Source of the DNA: an uncultured Desulfobacterales bacterium
GTDB taxonomy: Bacteria; Desulfobacterota; Desulfobacteria; Desulfobacterales; JAFDCJ01
Length of the DNA stretch: 24,461 nucleotides
Assembly: GCA_945787595.1 (NCBI GenBank)
Contig: CALZJV010000081.1
Coordinates: forward strand, 2,971-27,431
Direction of reading: 5' to 3'
Shown: piece after piece, positions 17,521 to 24,461 of the stretch
How positions within the stretch are numbered: position 1 is the first letter of the stretch
How the letters are laid out: every line of letters begins with the position of its first letter
Translations under genes and position numbers: made by a program
The notes under the pieces: generated by a model
Seen by the model: only the letters and a program-made list of their open reading frames with translations
Databases searched by the model: none
Told to the model about the DNA's origin: nothing

Positions 17521-18489
17521 ATGAATACCATTAATTCAGCAACAAAAATTGCAGTGGTGCAGGCTGCACCGGTTCTTTTCAATCGCCAGGCAACCCTAGA
17601 TAAAGCATGTCGCTTGATACATGAAGCAGGCAGTAAAGGTGCAAAACTGGTCCTCCTGCCGGAAGCATTCGTCCCGGCTTATCCGAGAGGATTGAGCTTC
17701 GGAATGGTTGTCGGCGACCGAAGCCCTGAAGGTCGTTTATTATGGCAGAAGTACTGGGAAAATGCCATAGAAGTACCTGGCCCCGATACGGAAGCTTTAG
17801 GAGCCGCCGCCCAAGAGACAGGCACGTATCTGGCCATCGGTGTGATCGAGCGTGACCGCCATTCCAGTCGAGGAACCCTCTACTGTACCTTACTTTATTT
17901 CAATCCCAGCGGTAAATTGATGGGCAAACATCGCAAACTGAAACCGACGGGCGCCGAGCGACTCATCTGGGGCGAAGGTGATGGCAGTACCCTGCCGGTA
18001 TATGAAACTGAAATTGGAAGAATCGGAGGCCTCATTTGTTGGGAAAACTACATGCCTGCGGCCCGCATGGCAATTTACAGCAAAGGGGTTGAAATCTATC
18101 TGGCGCCGACAGCCGACTCGCGGGATACATGGCAGGCAACGCTGCAACATATTGCCTGTGAAGGTCGTTGTTTTGTCCTCGGATGTAACCAGTTCGTTAA
18201 AAAGGATATGTATCCAAATGATTTGGAAACTTTACACGAACTTGAAAATCAGCCGGATGTAATGTGCCGGGGCGGCAGTGCCGTCGTCTCTCCATTTGGC
18301 GAAATTATTGAAGGTCCGCTGTATGATGAAGAGGGAATACTTTATGCAGATTTAGACTTGTCGGAAATTATCAAGGCCAAGGTTGATTTTGACGTCATGG
18401 GCCATTACGCCAGGCCTGATATCTTTCAACTCATAATCAATGATAAACCCCTGCGCTCGGTTCGCTATCCCTCCGGAGATGATGCCTGA
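17521..18489 (+). CDS. Nitrilase (nitrile aminohydrolase family)
   Basis: A 322-residue cytoplasmic enzyme of nitrilase superfamily branch 1, which hydrolyses nitriles to carboxylic acid and ammonia. The catalytic triad is visible: E48 (LLPEAFVPAYPRG), K139 (KHRKLKPTGAER) and C173 (LICWENYMPAAR), with the K-to-C distance of 34 residues seen in well-studied nitrilases. The WENYMP sequence separates it from amidases of the superfamily. The start at 17521 was chosen for its Shine-Dalgarno (AAGGGGAAAACC before ATG); an upstream in-frame start at 17476 would overlap the TATAAT. Substrate (aliphatic, aromatic or cyanide) cannot be told. It may detoxify nitriles or supply nitrogen. Confidence 0.9.
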   Translation: MNTINSATKIAVVQAAPVLFNRQATLDKACRLIHEAGSKGAKLVLLPEAFVPAYPRGLSFGMVVGDRSPEGRLLWQKYWENAIEVPGPDTEALGAAAQETGTYLAIGVIERDRHSSRGTLYCTLLYFNPSGKLMGKHRKLKPTGAERLIWGEGDGSTLPVYETEIGRIGGLICWENYMPAARMAIYSKGVEIYLAPTADSRDTWQATLQHIACEGRCFVLGCNQFVKKDMYPNDLETLHELENQPDVMCRGGSAVVSPFGEIIEGPLYDEEGILYADLDLSEIIKAKVDFDVMGHYARPDIFQLIINDKPLRSVRYPSGDDA

Positions 18490-18523
18490 TTGTCAGCGCC
18501 TGATTGAAAAATGAGCCAATTTC

Positions 18524-18562
18524 TGGCCGACCTAATCACCTATTTGTTGTCGGCCATTTATT
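18524..18562 (+). terminator. Terminator-like hairpin after the nitrilase gene
   Basis: Perfect 8-bp stem TGGCCGAC (18524-18531) with GTCGGCCA (18549-18556), a 17-base loop, then TTTATT. The large loop and short T run make it a moderate candidate for a factor-independent terminator. Confidence 0.5.
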
Positions 18563-18745
18563 GGAATCAACAGTATAACGAAAACGTATCAATCCCAAAA
18601 GTTCGCCAATTATGAATAAACTCAGAATATTGCAATACCTGTTTTTAATTCGTTCTGAATTTTGACCCCCGGAAAGAGAAATTCGAAACATAGCCGAATC
18701 CAGAAGGAAAATTCTTTAAGGACAATATTGCTATGGAGGTTCAAA

Positions 18746-20917
18746 ATGAAGGCTAAAATTACCAATTCTATAAATATAGCCGATAACTTAATTTGGCTTG
18801 GCATTGGGTTCGGTGCCCTCTTTTGGATCTTTGAATCCGTCCTCCATGCTTTTATATTCAATGAAGAGAACCTGATCCGACATATATTCACCCCGGATAT
18901 AAATGAAATCTGGATGCGGGTTTTAATTGTGGCCCTTTTCATTTTATTCAGTATCCGTGCCCAATTTTTTATTAACCGAATCAAGCGGGTTGAGGAAGCG
19001 CTCAGAACGAGTGAAAAGGGTCTTGCCACAACGCTCAATGCATTTGGCGATGCGGTCATCACAACCGATGCTGAAGGGCGGATTGTTCACATGAACCCAG
19101 TGGCGGAAAATTTGACCGGCCGCAATTTCTCGGAATCAAAGAGGTGGTCGATCAATGAGATATTTAAGATTTTCAATGAGAAAAATCGTAATACAATGGA
19201 AAACCCAGCAGTGAGAGTGCTTAGCGAAGACATTGTGGTGAGTCCTGCGAATCACGCGGTCTTGATACCAACCAAGGGTGGCGAGTTGCCGATTGATTAC
19301 AGTGGGGCTCCAATCAAAAACGACCGAGGCCAAATAATGGGGGCTGTGTTTGTCTTTCGTGAGATTACTGAAAAAAAACAGGCGGAAAAGGCTTTGCGGG
19401 AAAGCGAAGAAAAATACCGGTTGCTGGTTGAAAATGCCAGCGATGCCATCTTTATTGTCCAGGACGAACGCATTAAATTCCAAAACCCCAAGGTTGTGGA
19501 ATTGACGGGCTATTCCGCTGAGGAATTATCCCCGGCTCCGTTTGTCAATTTTATTTGCCCTGAAGATAGAGACATGGTCTTAAAAAGATACAAAAGAAGA
19601 TTAGCAGGGAAAATAGAGCCTACGACCTATTCCTTCAGAATCATAACCAAGAGCGGTAAACAAATATGGGTTCAGGTTAATGATACCCTGATCAGCTGGA
19701 ATGACCAGCCTGCCGTCCTAGCTTTTCTGCGGGACATCACGCCGCAAAAAAAGATAGAGGCCCAGCTCCGGCAGTCACAGAAAATGGAGGCCATCGGCAC
19801 CCTGGCCGGCGGCATTGCCCACGATTTCAACAACATTCTAGCGGCCATTATGGGTTACACCGAGCTTGCCCTAAGCGATATCGAGAAAGAGTCGCTGACT
19901 TACAGCAATCTACAGGAAGCGCTTCAGGCCGGCGAACGCGCCATAGACCTGGTCAGGCAAATTCTCACCTTCAGCCGTCATACCGAACAGGAGCGCAAAC
20001 CGGTTCAGATAAAACGGGTCGTTAGAGAAGCCCTGAAATTGCTGCGGGCATCCATACCCACCACCATAGAAATCCGCCAGGAGTTGCAAAGTGATGCGCT
20101 GGTGTTGGCTGATCCGACTCAAATTCATCAGGTCCTGATGAATCTTTGCACCAATTCGGAGCATGCCATGCGGCAACAGGGCGGTGTGCTGACGGTCGAG
20201 CTGAAAAATGTTGAACTTGATGCGGGCTTTACCAGCAGCCATCAGGCGCTGAAACCCGGTTCTTATCTCAATTTGACGGTCAGCGACACCGGTTGCGGCA
20301 TGCCAAGCCATGAGCTGGATCGCATCTTTGACCCGTTTTTTACCACCAAAGTACACGGGGAAGGGACCGGGATGGGGCTTTCGGTTGTGCATGGCATTAT
20401 AACTAGTTACGGCGGCACCATCGCCGCTTACAGCGAACCGGGGCAAGGCACCACCCTCAAGATCTATTTGCCGGTTATTGAAAGGCAGTTGGCATCGGAA
20501 ACAATGCCGAGAGCATCGATTCCCACCGGAAATGAACGTATTCTTTTTGTAGATGATGAACCGGCCTTGGCGAATATCAGCAAACAAATCCTTGAATCCC
20601 TGGGCTATGACGTTACCACCCGCACCAGCAGCATCGAAGCTCTGGAGCTGTTCAAAGCCCAGCCTGATAGATTTGATCTGGTTATCACGGACATGACCAT
20701 GCCGAACATGACCGGTGAAAATCTGGCTGTCGAACTCATGCGGATTAAACCGGCCACACCGGTTATTCTCTGCACCGGTTTCAGCACTAAAATAGATAAT
20801 AAGAAAGCCATGGCCATGGGAATCCGGGCATTTGTTTCTAAGCCGGTACTCAAAAAGGAGATCGCCGAGACAATTCGGAATGTTTTAGACGGCAGCCAAG
20901 TGATCACCGATGGCTGA
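18746..20917 (+). CDS. Membrane-bound hybrid sensor histidine kinase
   Basis: A 723-residue hybrid kinase. Two membrane helices (about 14-38 and 57-76) enclose a short outside loop of about 20 residues, so sensing is probably by the two cytoplasmic PAS domains (about 92-210 and 222-335). The phosphoacceptor is H359 in GGIAHDFNNILAAIMG. The ATPase domain shows N470 (N box), DTGCGM (514-519), FDPFFTTK and GTGMGLSVVHGI. A receiver domain follows (D603/D604, phospho-accepting D649, K699). There is no DNA-binding output domain, so signal must pass to an unlinked partner. The start at 18746 has a strong Shine-Dalgarno (GGAGGT, 18735-18740); 28 further in-frame codons upstream were not used. Confidence 0.92.
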   Translation: MKAKITNSINIADNLIWLGIGFGALFWIFESVLHAFIFNEENLIRHIFTPDINEIWMRVLIVALFILFSIRAQFFINRIKRVEEALRTSEKGLATTLNAFGDAVITTDAEGRIVHMNPVAENLTGRNFSESKRWSINEIFKIFNEKNRNTMENPAVRVLSEDIVVSPANHAVLIPTKGGELPIDYSGAPIKNDRGQIMGAVFVFREITEKKQAEKALRESEEKYRLLVENASDAIFIVQDERIKFQNPKVVELTGYSAEELSPAPFVNFICPEDRDMVLKRYKRRLAGKIEPTTYSFRIITKSGKQIWVQVNDTLISWNDQPAVLAFLRDITPQKKIEAQLRQSQKMEAIGTLAGGIAHDFNNILAAIMGYTELALSDIEKESLTYSNLQEALQAGERAIDLVRQILTFSRHTEQERKPVQIKRVVREALKLLRASIPTTIEIRQELQSDALVLADPTQIHQVLMNLCTNSEHAMRQQGGVLTVELKNVELDAGFTSSHQALKPGSYLNLTVSDTGCGMPSHELDRIFDPFFTTKVHGEGTGMGLSVVHGIITSYGGTIAAYSEPGQGTTLKIYLPVIERQLASETMPRASIPTGNERILFVDDEPALANISKQILESLGYDVTTRTSSIEALELFKAQPDRFDLVITDMTMPNMTGENLAVELMRIKPATPVILCTGFSTKIDNKKAMAMGIRAFVSKPVLKKEIAETIRNVLDGSQVITDG

Positions 20918-20924
20918 CAAGGCT

Positions 20925-20983
20925 ATGGCCCTTTGGATAAAGACCGCTACGATAATCATCAGGTATTTTTGTCAAAGAGCCAT
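20925..20983. terminator. Imperfect inverted repeat after the histidine kinase gene
   Basis: ATGGCCCTTTG (20925-20935) and CAAAGAGCCAT (20973-20983) pair over 11 positions with one mismatch. The 37-base loop is long and no T tract follows, so a terminator role is weakly supported. Confidence 0.3.
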
Positions 20984-21106
20984 GGTAAATACAGTAAATA
21001 ATTTTAATTTTTTCCAAAAGTAATTTAAGTTAGTGCCGATAACTATTAGAGATTGGAATAGAAGAATGATAATTTTATAAACGATTTGCTCTATCTGGTG
21101 TCGTCA

Positions 21107-21523
21107 ATGACTTTTCTAAACAGGATAATTCATGTCTCGAAAATATTTTTGGTTTTCATTACCCTAGTCTTCTGGGGTAGTATTTTCACAGGTACCGCTT
21201 TTGCCGATGCCTGTTGTTGTGGAGATAGATGTCCTCATAGTCCTTTAAGCGAGGCTGAAGAAAAGAATGGTTTCCCAAACCACAAACACTGTCCTGAGGG
21301 GCACTGTAATTCCTGTGATATTGAAAGAGGCTTAACATATGAGGTAGTGAAACCAACCGGTCCTGACATAAGTGTATATACTTATAGTATTATCGCTTTG
21401 TCTTTCTTTTTTAATAGCCATCTTTCGGAGGCAATGTCGGCAGAATTTTATCAGCTCCGCGATTTCCAAGTGGCAAACCGTTTCACTCCGATCTTTCTGC
21501 AAAACCTATCTTTTATTTGTTAA
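21107..21523 (+). CDS. Small exported Cys-rich protein of unknown function
   Basis: Not recognised. The 138-residue product has a long signal peptide (about 8-33, ending GTAFA), followed by a short Cys/His cluster: ACCCGDRCPH, then HKHCPEGHCNSCD, nine Cys in all with several His between them. That pattern suggests metal binding or disulfide cross-links outside the cytoplasm. A second hydrophobic stretch lies at about 92-105. A TTG at 21086 would lengthen the frame; I chose the ATG at 21107, which begins the signal peptide, but no clear Shine-Dalgarno sequence is present. The last 30 codons are duplicated, without an intact frame, at 23965 onward. Confidence 0.55.
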   Translation: MTFLNRIIHVSKIFLVFITLVFWGSIFTGTAFADACCCGDRCPHSPLSEAEEKNGFPNHKHCPEGHCNSCDIERGLTYEVVKPTGPDISVYTYSIIALSFFFNSHLSEAMSAEFYQLRDFQVANRFTPIFLQNLSFIC

Positions 21524-21650
21524 ACCCATCCTACCGCGCCCAAAATAGGGATTTAGTCTGTTCAGGCGTTTAATCTTCAGAAAGTCCAGTATATTCTGCA
21601 ACTTTTCTACACCTGACCATCCATACCCTTAATTTTAATTCGGGCTCAAT
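21437..21650 (+). repeat. Duplicated segment, copy A
   Basis: The 35 bases at 21437-21471 are identical to 23965-23999. Further blocks match after small gaps (ATCTTTCTGCAAAAC, and 21577-21650 against 24024-24107 with scattered changes). Copy A starts in the 3' end of the Cys-rich gene and leads into the first cheW remnant. Confidence 0.85.
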
Positions 21651-21727
21651 CCTTATATAGCAAGAATATAGCATGATGCATAATTCAAACTAACATCATT
21701 AATCTATAACTGCACAAAGGAAATATC

Positions 21728-21852
21728 ATGTCAGAGTCGACGCAAACCATATTCTCAGTATGGCCAAGATGGAAGGCGGTGTAAAGATCCTGCTTGATAT
21801 TGATACGGTGTTGAGCGCGGAAGATGTTGGCGTTCTGGATAAGATGGCTTAA
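21728..21852 (+). pseudogene. cheW remnant 1 (3' end)
   Basis: From 21760 to the TAA at 21852 the DNA encodes 30 residues, MAKMEGGVKILLDIDTVLSAEDV..., which match the C-terminal end of CheW, the adaptor between chemoreceptors and CheA. The rest of CheW is missing. Just upstream, an ATG at 21728 with a Shine-Dalgarno-like AAAGGA begins MSESTQTIF in a different frame. That may be the original CheW start, joined to the 3' end by an internal deletion, but this is inference. The chemoreceptor gene follows 52 bases later, the usual place for a receptor behind cheW. Confidence 0.6.
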
Positions 21853-21904
21853 TGGGAGCCGCTTAACTTAATATTATTATAACTATCATATGGAGAACTG
21901 GATA

Positions 21905-23896
21905 ATGAATTGGAAAAATCTAACCATCGGCAAAAAAAATGCTGTCGGCTTTGGGATTGTGTTAATCATGCTGGCCGCAGTGGGGTTTATGAGTTTTAGC
22001 GGGGTCAGCGGTATTGTCGGCAATGCCGCTCAGGTGATCGCCGGCAACCAATTAAACGGGCTTTTGGCGCAAAAAGAGGTGGACCACCTCAATTGGGCCA
22101 ACCAGGTCAATGCGCTGTTGACGGACCATAACGTCACCACCCTCGAGGTGCAAACCGATGACCACAAATGCGGTTTCGGCAAATGGCTTTACGGCGAGGG
22201 CCGCCAGGAAGCCGAAGTCCTCGTACCCGGCCTGGCACCGCTGCTCAAAGGGATCGAAGCGCCCCATCGTAGATTACATGAGTCGGCCATTGAGATCGGC
22301 CGGCAATTTAAACAGGCCGATACCATGCTGCCAACGTTATTGGTAGAACGCGAGATCGACCACTTAAAATGGGCCGCCAAAATCCGCGATGCCTTGATCA
22401 ACGACCAGGATTCTCTGAAGGTTCAAACCGATCCGACCAAGTGCGCTTTGGGCAAATGGCTGCGCTCTGAACAGGCAACGAAAGCCTATGACCATGGAAA
22501 TGCGGATTTCAAACGCGAATGGGATGAGATGTTGGAGACGCATAAAAGGCTGCACCATTCGGCCGTTAAAGTGCAAACGGCCTTGGCGGTTTCGCCGCAG
22601 GAAGCCAAAACGGTTTTCAAGGTAAATGTCATGCCAGCGCTTAGCGAGACTTTAAAGCACTTGACAGAACTGAAGAAGAAGGCCGAACACGAAGTTGCCG
22701 GCATGACCCAAGCCAATGCCGTCTACGCAACGAAGACCTTGCCGGCGCTTGCGGGGACCCGGAAACTCCTGAAAGATATTCGCAGCGAAGCCAAAAAGCA
22801 CATCATGACCGACGAAGCCATGCTAAGTGCGGCCCAGGGCACCAAGCGCAATGTAAGCATCGTCGGCGGGTCGGCGATTATCGTCGGCATCCTGCTGGCC
22901 TTTTTTATCGCTCGGGGGATCAACACCGTGCTGCAAAGAATTTCTGAGCAGATGGATGAAGGCGCCGAGCAGGTCGCCTCCGCGGCGGGCCAGATCTCAT
23001 CGTCCAGCCAGTCTTTGGCCGAAGGCGCATCCGAGCAGGCCGCATCCATCGAGGAGACCTCTTCCTCATTGGAGGAGATGTCCTCGATGACCAAACAGAA
23101 TGCCGATAATGCCTCCCAGGCAGACAATCTCATGAAAGAGGCCAATCAGGTCGTGGGTCAGGCCAACCAATCCATGGTCGAATTGACCGGATCGATGCAG
23201 GATATCTCCAAGGCCAGCGAAGAGACTTCCAAAATTATCAAGACCATCGATGAGATTGCCTTTCAAACCAATTTGCTGGCGTTAAATGCGGCTGTTGAGG
23301 CAGCCAGGGCCGGTGAAGCCGGGGCCGGATTTGCGGTGGTTGCCGATGAAGTCAGAAATCTGGCCATGCGCGCGGCCGAAGCGGCCAAGAACACGGCCGA
23401 CCTGATCGAAGGCACGGTCAAGAAAATAAATGATGGATCCGAGCTAGTGACGCGTACCAATGAAGCCTTCACACAGGTGGCCGACAGTACCTCCAAGGTA
23501 GGCGAACTGGTCGGTGAGATTGCGGCCGCCTCCAATGAACAGGCGCAAGGCATTGAGCAGACCAATACGGCAGTCAGTGAAATGGACAAGGTAGTCCAGT
23601 CCAATGCGGCCAATGCCGAAGAAAATGCCAGTGCCTCTGAAGAGATGAACGCCCAGGCCGAGCAAATGATGGCGTTTGTTGGAGACCTGGCGGCCCTGGT
23701 GGGTGGCAGCGGTAACGGCGCTAAGAAAGGTTCGACCGCCGCGCTTGAAGCACCCCGAAAGGCAAGTCATGAAGCCCTTGCGGTGGCCGCTCCGCTGAAA
23801 AAGTTCCCAAGCAAAACACCGCCCGTTCATCGGACAAAAGAAGTGAATCCTGAGCAGTTGATTCCAATGGGTGATGAGGACTTCAAGGACTTTTAA
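21905..23896 (+). CDS. Methyl-accepting chemotaxis protein with two tandem CZB-like zinc domains outside the membrane
   Basis: A 663-residue chemoreceptor. Membrane helices at about 13-33 and 317-336 bracket a long periplasmic region holding two CZB-type modules. The zinc ligand pattern His...Cys...HxxxH occurs twice: H61 (HLNW), C89 (HKCGFGKW), H121/H125, then H153 (HLKW), C180 (TKCALGKW), H213/H217. No HAMP domain is obvious. The cytoplasmic part is a normal signalling hairpin with the tip [21 protein letters not shown] (about 450-470, written here as two joined motifs: [12 protein letters not shown] and AAVEAARAG). The tail ends DEDFKDF. The start at 21905 matches the start of the next receptor; five more codons upstream are possible. 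It probably senses zinc or a zinc-linked redox signal. Confidence 0.85.
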   Translation: MNWKNLTIGKKNAVGFGIVLIMLAAVGFMSFSGVSGIVGNAAQVIAGNQLNGLLAQKEVDHLNWANQVNALLTDHNVTTLEVQTDDHKCGFGKWLYGEGRQEAEVLVPGLAPLLKGIEAPHRRLHESAIEIGRQFKQADTMLPTLLVEREIDHLKWAAKIRDALINDQDSLKVQTDPTKCALGKWLRSEQATKAYDHGNADFKREWDEMLETHKRLHHSAVKVQTALAVSPQEAKTVFKVNVMPALSETLKHLTELKKKAEHEVAGMTQANAVYATKTLPALAGTRKLLKDIRSEAKKHIMTDEAMLSAAQGTKRNVSIVGGSAIIVGILLAFFIARGINTVLQRISEQMDEGAEQVASAAGQISSSSQSLAEGASEQAASIEETSSSLEEMSSMTKQNADNASQADNLMKEANQVVGQANQSMVELTGSMQDISKASEETSKIIKTIDEIAFQTNLLALNAAVEAARAGEAGAGFAVVADEVRNLAMRAAEAAKNTADLIEGTVKKINDGSELVTRTNEAFTQVADSTSKVGELVGEIAAASNEQAQGIEQTNTAVSEMDKVVQSNAANAEENASASEEMNAQAEQMMAFVGDLAALVGGSGNGAKKGSTAALEAPRKASHEALAVAAPLKKFPSKTPPVHRTKEVNPEQLIPMGDEDFKDF

Positions 23897-23911
23897 TTTT
23901 TTAAATTTGAG

Positions 23912-23945
23912 CCTGGTGGCAGCTTATGGACTGCCGCCAGGTTTC
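23912..23945 (+). terminator. Terminator hairpin after the chemoreceptor gene
   Basis: Strong 11-bp stem CCTGGTGGCAG (23912-23922) with CTGCCGCCAGG (23931-23941), one G-T wobble, 8-base loop, then TTTC. It is 15 bases after the stop codon. The T run is short but the stem is the strongest in the window after a gene. Confidence 0.65.
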
Positions 23946-23964
23946 GGCTATAAATAGTAACAAT

Positions 23965-24107
23965 TCGGCAGAATTTTATCAGCTCCGCGATTTCCAAGTA
24001 GCATCTATCTTTCTGCAAAACATAAGAAAGTCCCGTATATTCTGCAACTTTTCAACACCTGACCGTCCAAACCCTGAATTTTAATTTTGGCTCAATCCCT
24101 GCGTATT
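23965..24107 (+). repeat. Duplicated segment, copy B
   Basis: Second copy of the segment at 21437-21650, shortened by deletions of about 12 and 80 bases. It carries a broken tail of the Cys-rich gene and leads into the second cheW remnant, in the same order as copy A. Confidence 0.85.
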
Positions 24108-24171
24108 TACTCAGGTTTTTAAACAACATGCCGATAAAGATGATAACCAGGCTTCTGACGAACCCTGTTAA

Positions 24172-24273
24172 ACTCTCGGCATGGCCAAGATGGAAGGCCA
24201 AGTCAAGATTCTGCTGGATATAAATAAGGTGTTGAGTGCTGAGGAATATGCCACCTTAGAGAAGGTCGCATAA
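24172..24273 (+). pseudogene. cheW remnant 2 (3' end)
   Basis: The frame reads TLGMAKMEGQVKILLDI, then NKVLSAEEYATLEKVA and stop, the C-terminal end of CheW. It is closed upstream by an in-frame TAA at 24169-24171. It aligns with remnant 1 over its whole length, with the same stop position, and lies 91 bases before the second receptor gene. Confidence 0.6.
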
Positions 24274-24364
24274 GTCGATGATCTTTAGCCAACAATAAGT
24301 GGTTACTTGTTAAATCAATAATCACCATGATCAATACCAAACAACCTATATGGAGGTAATAAAA

Positions 24365-24461
24365 ATGTTTAAGAATTTGAAATTAGCAACAAAGATGATT
24401 TTAGGATTTAGCCTACCGCTGATCATAACGGCCGGTATGGTCATCGGAATTTATGTGATAA
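24365..24461 (+). CDS. Start of a second chemoreceptor-like membrane protein (partial)
   Basis: Only the first 32 codons are inside the window: a basic start (MFKNLKLATKM) followed by a hydrophobic helix (ILGFSLPLIITAGMVIGIYVI). This matches the opening of chemoreceptors and the first receptor ([11 protein letters not shown]). A strong Shine-Dalgarno (GGAGGT) precedes it. Given the duplicated cheW-remnant leader, a second methyl-accepting protein is most likely; a histidine kinase is possible. Confidence 0.6.
   Translation, partial: MFKNLKLATKMILGFSLPLIITAGMVIGIYVI

Noticed and set aside
19910..20587. 225-residue frame antisense to the histidine kinase
   Set aside because: It mirrors the conserved kinase coding sequence, has no ribosome site and no recognisable domain.

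Overview
The window looks like chromosomal DNA of an anaerobic member of the Desulfobacterota, most likely a sulfate reducer of the Desulfobacterales. This is an inference from gene content and style: three cytidylate-kinase-like P-loop proteins, a probable selenocysteine-containing thioredoxin-like protein, a b/b' type ATP synthase stalk with a signal-like N-terminus on one b subunit, a FapA-like DUF342 protein, and intergenic DNA full of short degenerate repeats. No rRNA, tRNA, CRISPR or complete transposon was seen.

Layout. 1-4.6 kb (+): a full-length DsbD electron carrier, a FapA-like coiled-coil protein behind a near-consensus promoter, and a small histone-H1-like winged-helix protein. 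4.8-7.6 kb (-): an exported redox cluster of four genes. Its first gene crosses an in-frame UGA that reads as selenocysteine (U79-P-F-C82), with a bacterial-type SECIS hairpin just downstream. It is followed by an exported peroxiredoxin, a TlpA-like thioredoxin and an exported bifunctional-nuclease-domain/PDZ protein, the last three coupled by TAATG overlaps. DsbD could supply reductant to these periplasmic thiol/selenol proteins. 7.6-8.3 kb holds no convincing gene. 8.3-9.7 kb (-): two paralogous cytidylate-kinase-like proteins.

10.1-14.2 kb (+): a membrane (Fo) ATP synthase operon without any F1 genes. The order is AtpZ-like, AtpI-like, subunit a, a giant five-hairpin subunit c, a normal one-hairpin subunit c, then b' and b. 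The single c carries a full two-carboxylate Na+ signature (E32, E65, S66, Y70). The fused c has the ion-binding Glu only in hairpin 1; hairpins 2-5 all have Gln there. This is the strongest candidate for an unusual system in the window: a hybrid rotor with ion-silent hairpins. A third cytidylate-kinase-like gene follows.

15.5-18.5 kb: a tandem-ACT protein (-), an MFS transporter and a nitrilase (+). 18.7-20.9 kb: a hybrid histidine kinase. 21.1-24.46 kb: a Cys-rich exported protein, then a chemoreceptor with two predicted periplasmic zinc-binding (CZB) domains, and the start of a second receptor. The stretches before the two receptors are duplicates of each other and each ends in a remnant of a cheW 3' end, showing an old tandem duplication of a cheW-mcp cassette.

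Across the window, gene ends are marked by a family of intergenic elements built alike but from different words. A 7-9 nt degenerate tandem word forms the left arm, its reverse complement forms the right arm, and 30-160 nt lie between. At least six can be seen, and one supplies the last codons and stop of a gene.
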